Shown: positions 58,513 through 64,000 of the stretch, one piece after another | How positions within the stretch are numbered: position 1 is the first letter of the stretch | Layout of the letters: each line of letters opens with the position of its first letter | Virus record (IMG/VR): IMGVR_UViG_3300042923_000524 | Span: 62,001-126,000 of that record | Source of the DNA: a virus | Reading direction: 5' to 3' (one strand) | Length of the DNA: 64,000 nucleotides | Notes under the pieces: model-generated | Seen by the model: the letters and a program-made list of their open reading frames with translations, nothing else | Database searches by the model: none | Told to the model about the DNA's origin: nothing | Position numbers and translations under genes: made by a program

Positions 58513-59220
58513 ATGAAGAATTATAAGATGGTAGATAGGTATAAATTATACGAGAATTTACTTGGAATTATAATGATAGGTGTTATATTGTTTGCTCATG
58601 TTAATAATTTAAATAATATTAATAAAAATGAATATAAAACTAAAACAAACATATACATATTATCAGAAGAACAAGAAGTATTTATTAAAGAATGGAGTGG
58701 TATTCCTAGGGAATTGAGAGAGTGGATGGATGGGTATGAGGAAGAAAAGTTTCAACCAATGGAAATTCCTTTAAGTTTGGAACTTCAGGAATATACATAT
58801 GAGATGTGTAAGAAGTACAATGTTGATTATATATTCGCAATGAGTATTATGAGGACTGAAAGCAGTTTTAATATTAAAGCTAAATGTAAAAACAATACAG
58901 ATAATTATTACAGTAGGGGACTTATGCAACTAAACGAAAGATATATATCTGAATTCGTAGAACTTACAGGAATAAAGGATTTTAATATAAATAATCCACT
59001 ACATAATATTGAAGGTGGCGTTGCAAAATTAGCTAATTTAAATAGATTTTGGGATAAATATGAATTAGCAGAAGAAGATAATTGGTATGCTGTCACCAAT
59101 AGCTATAATTTAGGGCTTAATAAATATAAAAAACAAGTAATAAGTAGGGGTAATTTCTTCAGTAGGGAGTATGACAGAAAGGTAATGAAAAATAAAGAAA
59201 AATTAGAAGGAGGAATATAA
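58513..59220 (+). CDS. Lytic transglycosylase (SLT domain), membrane-anchored
   Basis: 235 aa. N-terminal transmembrane segment (LLGIIMIGVILFAHV), then an SLT domain: catalytic Glu in MRTESSFN, GLMQLNERY, NNPLHNIEGGVAKLA and a C-terminal YNLGLNKYKKQV. The enzyme cuts peptidoglycan; a role in infection or local wall opening for plasmid transfer is inferred. ATG 58513 preferred after GGAGG. Confidence 0.8.
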   Translation: MKNYKMVDRYKLYENLLGIIMIGVILFAHVNNLNNINKNEYKTKTNIYILSEEQEVFIKEWSGIPRELREWMDGYEEEKFQPMEIPLSLELQEYTYEMCKKYNVDYIFAMSIMRTESSFNIKAKCKNNTDNYYSRGLMQLNERYISEFVELTGIKDFNINNPLHNIEGGVAKLANLNRFWDKYELAEEDNWYAVTNSYNLGLNKYKKQVISRGNFFSREYDRKVMKNKEKLEGGI

Positions 59221-59796
59221 TTGAAACAAATTTATTTAATCTCAGGGCATGCTCAAAACGGCAAAGATGAAACAGCAGACATTATAATTAAACATCTTGA
59301 AGGTAAATGTACAAAAGTATCATTAGCAAGAGATTTAAAAGCTATATGTCAAGAGTATCTTGGATGGGATGGAAGTAAAAATGAATTAGGTAGAGAAATC
59401 TTACAAAAAACAGGCACAGAAAAAATAAGACAAAAACTTGGATGGGAAGTATTTCATGCGCATCGAGTTTATGAAACAATTAAGATTATAGAAGATGCTT
59501 ATGATTACATATTTGTACCTGATACGAGATTTAAAAATGAAGTATTTTATTTACAAGCAATGTTCCCTAGTAAGGTTACAACAATAAGGGCAGAGAGATT
59601 GAATTTTAAGAGTCCTTTAACTAAAGAGCAACAATTACATGTAAGTGAAACGGATTTAGATAACTTTAAGTTCGACTACATAATTAGAAGCAAAAGTGGA
59701 TTAGATAATCTTGAAAAAGAAGTGTTAAAAACTATTTTTGGCATAAACGATAAAGCGTCTGATATGGAAGAATGGTTTAAGCAATATAGTTCGTAA
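59221..59796 (+). CDS. Deoxynucleotide monophosphate kinase-like
   Basis: 191 aa from TTG directly after the transglycosylase stop. P-loop GHAQNGKDET (9-18), ARDLKAICQEYLGW, then RVYETIKIIE...FVPDTRFKNEV, the layout of T4 gp1-type dNMP kinases that feed phage DNA synthesis. Walker A is slightly unusual (QNGKD). Confidence 0.75.
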   Translation: MKQIYLISGHAQNGKDETADIIIKHLEGKCTKVSLARDLKAICQEYLGWDGSKNELGREILQKTGTEKIRQKLGWEVFHAHRVYETIKIIEDAYDYIFVPDTRFKNEVFYLQAMFPSKVTTIRAERLNFKSPLTKEQQLHVSETDLDNFKFDYIIRSKSGLDNLEKEVLKTIFGINDKASDMEEWFKQYSS

Positions 59797-59809
59797 AGGA
59801 GGAATAAAT

Positions 59810-59986
59810 ATGGAAAGGTTTTTAATTAAGTTAACAGATTTATTAAATAATGATTTTACAAAATTACCTTGTAGTGATAGTTGTAAAGATTGTAAATTAA
59901 ATATAAAACTTGATGATGAAAACTATAATGGTTATACAATTTGTGATATACTTACTGATTTACAAGATGTATTAAGTAAAATATAA
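59810..59986 (+). CDS. Small cysteine-containing protein
   Basis: 58 aa, MERFLIKLTDLLNNDFTKLP...; CSDSCKDC likely metal-binding. AAGGAGG upstream. A TGACCA...TGGTC leader hairpin (59988-60011) follows. Function unknown. Confidence 0.5.
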   Translation: MERFLIKLTDLLNNDFTKLPCSDSCKDCKLNIKLDDENYNGYTICDILTDLQDVLSKI

Positions 59987-60043
59987 CTGACCACAAAAGA
60001 ACAATTTGGTCGGGAAATAATATAAAAATAAGGAGATAATTTA

Positions 60044-60592
60044 ATGCAAAAATATTTTTTAGCAACAAAAGATAGTGAATTTGCAAAAGAAATGACTAAA
60101 TACATAGAAATGTATGAACAACAAAGGGTGTTTGTAAAACAATTTTTTAAAGATAATGAAATAGAAGGAACTCAATATATTGTATCTGGAGATGGTTGGG
60201 TTAATAAACCTTTTGAGGAATGGAATAAGAATAAAATTACACTTAATATCAACCCCACAGAAAAAGATAATCAAAAATTCGGAAGTATGTTGACTAAACC
60301 TAAACATCATGGATTGTGTGCATTTAAAAAAGGTTCAAAAATTGCAAAAGAATTTTCAGATTTATGCTTCAAAGAAAAGATTGTGGTGAATCTATATCAG
60401 CCTAGTTTAAGAGATTATTTTCAATCAATTGGATACTCAGCATATACATCACATTTACTTGATAATGAAGACAATAGTTTTTATTTAAAAGTAGAGAGTA
60501 AGAATCTAAAAGAAGATGATATACCTGAATATATGACAGAAATAAAAGCAAGTGATTTTTATAAAATATTAGAAGAAAGAAAAGAAATATAA
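60044..60592 (+). CDS. Hypothetical protein
   Basis: 182 aa, MQKYFLATKDSEFAKEMTKY..., with SLRDYFQSIGYSAYTSHLL and an acidic C-terminus. AAGGAGA upstream. Resembles short phage early proteins; not identified. Confidence 0.55.
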   Translation: MQKYFLATKDSEFAKEMTKYIEMYEQQRVFVKQFFKDNEIEGTQYIVSGDGWVNKPFEEWNKNKITLNINPTEKDNQKFGSMLTKPKHHGLCAFKKGSKIAKEFSDLCFKEKIVVNLYQPSLRDYFQSIGYSAYTSHLLDNEDNSFYLKVESKNLKEDDIPEYMTEIKASDFYKILEERKEI

Positions 60593-60632
60593 GACAATAA
60601 AACGATGATTTGGTTGAAAGAGAGGTTTGGGT

Positions 60633-60824
60633 ATGTATGTAATATATAAAGTTTCCGTAGATAAAACTTATTATATTGACGATATTGATACAAAGATTGA
60701 AGTTAAACTCATTGAAAGTTATGATAATCAATCTGAAGCTGCAAGATTGTGTAGCATATTAAGTAAAGAAAATAAGGATGAAAGAGTAAAATATAAATAT
60801 GGATATTTAAAAGATAAAAATTAA
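60633..60824 (+). CDS. Small hypothetical protein
   Basis: 63 aa, MYVIYKVSVDKTYYIDDIDT..., beta start with basic C-terminus. AGAGAGG upstream. Function unknown. Confidence 0.5.
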   Translation: MYVIYKVSVDKTYYIDDIDTKIEVKLIESYDNQSEAARLCSILSKENKDERVKYKYGYLKDKN

Positions 60825-60877
60825 AACTACTCAAAATGCTTATTTAGAGGTAACTTAAAAATAGAAAGGAGAATTAA

Positions 60878-61546
60878 ATGATAGCGTTAATAAATTTTAC
60901 AAAAGACCTGTTTATTCCAAGACAGGATGCAACAAACTTAAATTTACAGTACGAAGAAGTAGGAAAGATTGGAGTAAATTATCAAAGTAATATTGAAAGA
61001 ATGACAACTAGTTATTACTATTATAAAGATGAATTAATCAAAAATGAAGAGGACGGAAGATATTACAAAGATGATAAAAAGATTGACAATTATTATGTGT
61101 ATGACAGAGTAAAAGATGGTATAGATTATGTGTATGTTAAAAGTGAAAATCATATTGTAGATTTACTGGAGTTTGCTCCTAAATGTAATTATTCATATTC
61201 AATACAAAAGTGTATAAAATCTAAAGAGCCTACAGTACAAAATATACAATCATTATTAAGCATTATAGAAGAAAAAACAGAAGCAATAAATAAAACTATT
61301 GATATAATGAGCAATCAAACATTTAATCAGAAATGTAATGTTCATGTAGGTGGAGGGTTAATTGCTACTTATAATGATTTAATGCTAAAAGAAGATTCTT
61401 GTACCGATGCATTACAATCTGAACTAAATAATGGTTGGAGAATAATTGCAGTATGTGTGCAACCAGACCAAAGAAGACCTGATTATGTGTTAGGTAGATA
61501 TAACCCTGAGTTAGATACATATAGAAAAAATAGTGCGGAGAGATAA
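60878..61546 (+). CDS. Hypothetical protein
   Basis: 222 aa, MIALINFTKDLFIPRQDATN..., ending in GGGLIATYNDLMLKEDSCTD and NGWRIIAVCVQPDQRRPDYVLG; the C-terminal part has an NGWxI-type pattern typical of DUF4177-like beta folds. AAAGGAGA upstream. Function unknown. Confidence 0.55.
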   Translation: MIALINFTKDLFIPRQDATNLNLQYEEVGKIGVNYQSNIERMTTSYYYYKDELIKNEEDGRYYKDDKKIDNYYVYDRVKDGIDYVYVKSENHIVDLLEFAPKCNYSYSIQKCIKSKEPTVQNIQSLLSIIEEKTEAINKTIDIMSNQTFNQKCNVHVGGGLIATYNDLMLKEDSCTDALQSELNNGWRIIAVCVQPDQRRPDYVLGRYNPELDTYRKNSAER

Positions 61547-61654
61547 GATGTCGATAGAAAGATAATACCATTGAAATATTTTAGTCATAAATTAGAAACT
61601 AATACATAGCATATATTAATTAATATAAAATTATAAATAAGGAGGTTGAATAAA

Positions 61655-62107
61655 ATGATAGAAATTTTAGGTGCAGAATTAGACATAGCATTTGAAGAAC
61701 TTAAAATGAATGTACTAAAGACATATGAAATAATAAACAAACCTTGGGATTACTGTGAAACATATCAAGTATGGGAACTTTCTGAAGAAGATTTTGAAAA
61801 GATTTGTAGCATACCAGACAACGAATGGAAAGACAATTGGGGTTGGTGGAGATATGCAAAAGGTTCAAATCTAGGAAGTGTAGGTCATAGGTATAATATA
61901 AATGGTCATTACATTTCTGCGTGGGATGGTTATAAAAGAGAAAATACAAAAGATTATCCTTGGAATAGGGAATATAAAACCCTCCTACAATATTTCTGCA
62001 ATGAAATTGGTGTATCAACTGAAAAGAATGTTTGTGCTGTAGCTGTTGATTTAGCAGAGCAGAATGGAATTACAATGGCTGAATTGTTTAAGAAATATCA
62101 AGGCTAG
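61655..62107 (+). CDS. Hypothetical acidic protein
   Basis: 150 aa, MIEILGAELDIAFEELKMNV..., tryptophan-rich (DNWGWWRYAKGSNL) with NREYKTLLQYFCNEIG. Strong AAGGAGG and ATATAAAATTA upstream. A GGGG/CCCC hairpin follows. Function unknown. Confidence 0.55.
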   Translation: MIEILGAELDIAFEELKMNVLKTYEIINKPWDYCETYQVWELSEEDFEKICSIPDNEWKDNWGWWRYAKGSNLGSVGHRYNINGHYISAWDGYKRENTKDYPWNREYKTLLQYFCNEIGVSTEKNVCAVAVDLAEQNGITMAELFKKYQG

Positions 62108-62180
62108 TGGGGAGCAATCCCCTGATACATAGTTTCAACATAATAGGTATTTTATAGGAATTTTAAAAAAGGAGATAAAT

Positions 62181-62384
62181 ATGGAAAGAAAAATTAAACT
62201 ATCAAAGGGTGAAATAGAATCATTTTTTATAAAAGGTCAAAGAAATCCTTGTAATTGTGGCTCAAATTGTTTTCATAAGGAGAATGATGAATTAATAACA
62301 CTTGGAGTTTGTAATGCTTGCGGTGAAGATATATATGAATATGAAGAGCGAGAAGAATTTGACGAGTGGAAATATAAAAAGTAA
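62181..62384 (+). CDS. Zinc-ribbon protein
   Basis: 67 aa; CNCGSNCFH and VCNACGED form a likely zinc site; acidic C-terminus. AAAGGAGA upstream. Function unknown. Confidence 0.5.
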   Translation: MERKIKLSKGEIESFFIKGQRNPCNCGSNCFHKENDELITLGVCNACGEDIYEYEEREEFDEWKYKK

Positions 62385-62417
62385 ACTGTCTTCAAAAGGC
62401 AGATTTGGAGGAAAAAT

Positions 62418-62603
62418 ATGAATGGTTTTAATTTAGTAAAAAAGATAATAGATGAATTAAAAGAAGAGGATATGCCAAGATTCATGAATGAGTTAGGATG
62501 CCCGAATTATTTCAGGTTAGAACAAGTTTCTGATGATGAATGCAATAATTCACCTTGTATAGAATGTTGGAAACAGGCATTAAACAAAGAGTATGAAGTT
62601 TAA
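62418..62603 (+). CDS. Small cysteine-containing protein
   Basis: 61 aa, MNGFNLVKKIIDELKEEDMP..., with CPNYFRLEQVSDDECNNSPCIECW. TTGGAGG upstream. Function unknown. Confidence 0.5.
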   Translation: MNGFNLVKKIIDELKEEDMPRFMNELGCPNYFRLEQVSDDECNNSPCIECWKQALNKEYEV

Positions 62604-62646
62604 ATAAAAGACAGGTTTTAAAGACAAATTGAAAGGAGGATTTTTT

Positions 62647-62790
62647 ATGAATAATACTATCACAATTACACAAAAGGAATACAATGAATTACTAGAATCA
62701 CAACGGTCTTTAGAAGCATTACAATGTGCAGGTGTAGACAATTGGTCAGGATATTGCGAGGCACAAGAGATTTTTAATAGTGAAGATTAA
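62647..62790 (+). CDS. Small hypothetical protein
   Basis: 47 aa, MNNTITITQKEYNELLESQR..., acidic helix then a Trp/Cys-containing end. AAAGGAGG upstream. The start is a common phage TITQKEYNELL-type pattern. Function unknown. Confidence 0.5.
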   Translation: MNNTITITQKEYNELLESQRSLEALQCAGVDNWSGYCEAQEIFNSED

Positions 62791-62826
62791 ATCACATCAT
62801 AACAATTAATTGGAGGTAATAAAAAG

Positions 62827-63018
62827 ATGGAAAATAAAGAAATAGCAAAAAGAATAAGTGAAATGGTATGGAAAAATTATGAAGATAATGACATATTTGC
62901 AGTACAATTATTTGTAGAAAAAATTTGTTTACCTGAAGGAGTTCAAAGTTATACTCAAGAAGACCTAGAGGAATATATATTAAAAATAGCAAATAATAAT
63001 TTTATTACAGAAATTTAA
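62827..63018 (+). CDS. Small helical protein
   Basis: 63 aa, MENKEIAKRISEMVWKNYED..., helical, acidic. GGAGGTAAT upstream. Function unknown. Confidence 0.5.
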   Translation: MENKEIAKRISEMVWKNYEDNDIFAVQLFVEKICLPEGVQSYTQEDLEEYILKIANNNFITEI

Positions 63019-63046
63019 ATTAAAATAAAAAAGGAGATATATAAAA

Positions 63047-63346
63047 ATGAAAAAAGCAATAACAATAATCCTAGTAATAACCATTATCCTAACATCATTA
63101 ATCCTAACATCATGTTCGCAACAATCTCTTAACGATGAATATCAAGCAACGATACAATCAATAGACGGCAATAAGGTAACTGCTTCAGTAGGCAATATAA
63201 CTAAAACAATATACATAAACGAAGATAATATGACTTTAGGAGCAATCGGCAAATATGAGTTTCTTAAAATCAAAGCTGGAGATATAGTAAGTATTAAGGT
63301 TTCTGAAGGTAGAATTGTAGATGTTAATTTAGTAAAACAGAAGTAA
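63047..63346 (+). CDS. Small lipoprotein
   Basis: 99 aa: signal sequence (MKKAITIILVITIILTSLIL) with lipobox LTSC, Cys23 as the acylation site; the mature part is a small beta fold (YQATIQSIDGNKVTASVGN). It may be surface-exposed in the lysogen, for example superinfection exclusion; the role is inference. Confidence 0.7.
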   Translation: MKKAITIILVITIILTSLILTSCSQQSLNDEYQATIQSIDGNKVTASVGNITKTIYINEDNMTLGAIGKYEFLKIKAGDIVSIKVSEGRIVDVNLVKQK

Positions 63347-63396
63347 ATAATAAATATTTAATAACTAATATAAAATTTATGGAGGTAAACATACAT

Positions 63397-63855
63397 ATGG
63401 CTAGACAACCAAAAGCAGAAATAAATAAGGGTAGTAAAAAGAATACAACAACTAAAGTAGTTACAACTGAAACTAAAAAATCAAGAGGCAGGGAGAAAGG
63501 ATTTACTGTTGAGCCTACTGTGGCTATTATAAATATTACCGACACACCATATAGAATTGATGAGTCAGATGGTCGCAATAAAATTATTCAGAAGTTGATT
63601 ACTAAAGTAAGAACAAAAGAAGAAAAAGATGATGAATTCAATAAAGGTGTTAAAGTAGGGGAAGAGTACACAAGATATGTGAACGTATTAAAATGTTACC
63701 GTTCAGACTATAAATCGGCTTTCTATAGACTTCACGAAGTAATGGTTGAAGATGAAATAGAAAAGAGAAAAATAGTTTCATTAGAAGAATTCTTAAAAAT
63801 TTATAGAGAAATGAATGTCTTGTTGGATAAAACATTTCCTGTGAAGGCTGAATAG
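63397..63855 (+). CDS. Hypothetical basic protein
   Basis: 152 aa from the ATG after GGAGGTAAACATACAT. Disordered, Lys/Thr-rich N-terminal 40 residues (KGSKKNTTTKVVTTETKK), then a helical body (FYRLHEVMVEDEIEKRKIV). Could bind nucleic acid; not identified. Confidence 0.55.
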   Translation: MARQPKAEINKGSKKNTTTKVVTTETKKSRGREKGFTVEPTVAIINITDTPYRIDESDGRNKIIQKLITKVRTKEEKDDEFNKGVKVGEEYTRYVNVLKCYRSDYKSAFYRLHEVMVEDEIEKRKIVSLEEFLKIYREMNVLLDKTFPVKAE

Positions 63856-63867
63856 GAGGTAGGTTTT

Positions 63868-64000
63868 ATGACATATGAATACTACTGTCCTTATTGTAAA
63901 ACTTACTCCGAAGTTACTTGTAAGGTAAGTGAATATGAAGAAGAAATTCAATGTGGTTGCGGAGGTTCTGCTAAAAGAAATTACTCTCCTACAAGAACAA
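63868..64000 (+). CDS. Zinc-ribbon protein (FmdB-like), cut by window edge
   Basis: 44 residues visible: MTYEYYCPYCKTYSEVTCKV...CGCGGSAKR, a CxxC/CxC regulatory zinc ribbon like FmdB. AGGAGG upstream, 12 nt after the preceding stop. The end is outside the window. Confidence 0.6.
   Translation, partial: MTYEYYCPYCKTYSEVTCKVSEYEEEIQCGCGGSAKRNYSPTRT

Larger units (their letters stand above)
31540..60615 (+). repeat. Leader-hairpin family (G)ACCAAAAT-N4-ATTTGGT(C)
   Basis: Short inverted repeats 20-30 nt before start codons of small genes. Best copies: 49532-49550 (AACCAAAT-tgag-ATTTGGT), 52564-52586, 59988-60011, 35246-35268. Weaker relatives near 31545, 37050, 41190, 53405, 54235 and 60593. 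Confidence 0.5.
545..63385. repeat. Dispersed leader motif (A/G/T)AATATAAAATT
   Basis: About 45 copies in gene leaders on both strands. Minus strand: about 550, 4715, 6160, 6900, 8730, 13635, 13765, 14425, 21755. Plus strand: about 25515, 25630, 26523, 26847, 27511, 28286, 29090, 29408, 30321, 30977, 31700, 32191, 34134, 35800, 36668, 39323, 41400, 43785, 44880, 44945, 49373, 58400, 61622, 63370. Early copies sit 5-25 nt before a TTGACA box; others sit directly before the ribosome binding site. Confidence 0.7.

Noticed and set aside
1-64000. tRNA genes
   Set aside because: No cloverleaf with T-loop GTTCGA-type and acceptor pairing was found by eye; absence is not certain without a covariance search.

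Overview
The window reads as part of an AT-rich Clostridium-like temperate phage, probably a plasmid prophage (phage-plasmid). Nearly all genes have strong AGGAG-type ribosome binding sites and lie tightly packed, many are tiny, and the gene set mixes phage packaging, plasmid partition and SPbeta-like regulation. Assignments come from reading motifs and from memory of protein families; no database search was run.

Layout. 0.0-13.6 kb (minus strand): packaging and late genes, including a putative portal (partial), the large terminase, a possible small terminase, a ClpP-like protease, a metallophosphoesterase, a beta-CASP metallo-beta-lactamase protein, a YonO-like single-subunit RNA polymerase and a proteasome/HslV-like Ntn hydrolase. 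13.6-14.0 kb: ~15-bp tandem repeats plus an AT-rich tract, a possible replication origin. 14.0-14.7 kb: two DNA-binding regulators (minus). 14.9-21.1 kb (plus): ParM/ParR-like partition pair, FtsK-like ATPase, replication-relaxation protein, SprT-like protein and small membrane proteins. 21.2-21.7 kb: homing-endonuclease-like gene (minus). 21.8-23.6 kb: non-coding, with an abrupt change of strand composition. 23.6-44.9 kb (plus): many small early genes, a cytosine methyltransferase, an HNH protein, a tyrosine recombinase and at least three candidate self-cleaving ribozymes. 45.0-49.3 kb: MazF-like toxin, TPR protein with an exported repeat-containing peptide, DGQHR protein and an MrpR/YopR-like repressor. 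50.4-52.4 kb: a compact type V-F (Cas12f) CRISPR locus with tracrRNA and a five-repeat array. 55.4-57.5 kb: an agr-like peptide-signalling operon behind a promoter carrying a LexA (SOS) box. 57.7-64 kb: lytic transglycosylase, dNMP kinase, a lipoprotein and many small unknown proteins.

How the parts may work together (inference). The MrpR-like repressor, two peptide-signalling cassettes and an SOS box look like a lysis-lysogeny decision hub. The YonO-like polymerase and a dispersed ATATAAAA motif found upstream of genes on both strands suggest a dedicated transcription programme. The miniature Cas12f array has no adaptation genes and may act against competing elements. ParMR, the FtsK-like ATPase and the recombinase fit maintenance as a low-copy extrachromosomal element.

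Limits: start sites were chosen by Shine-Dalgarno spacing; most small proteins have no recognisable family; RNA structures were folded by eye.
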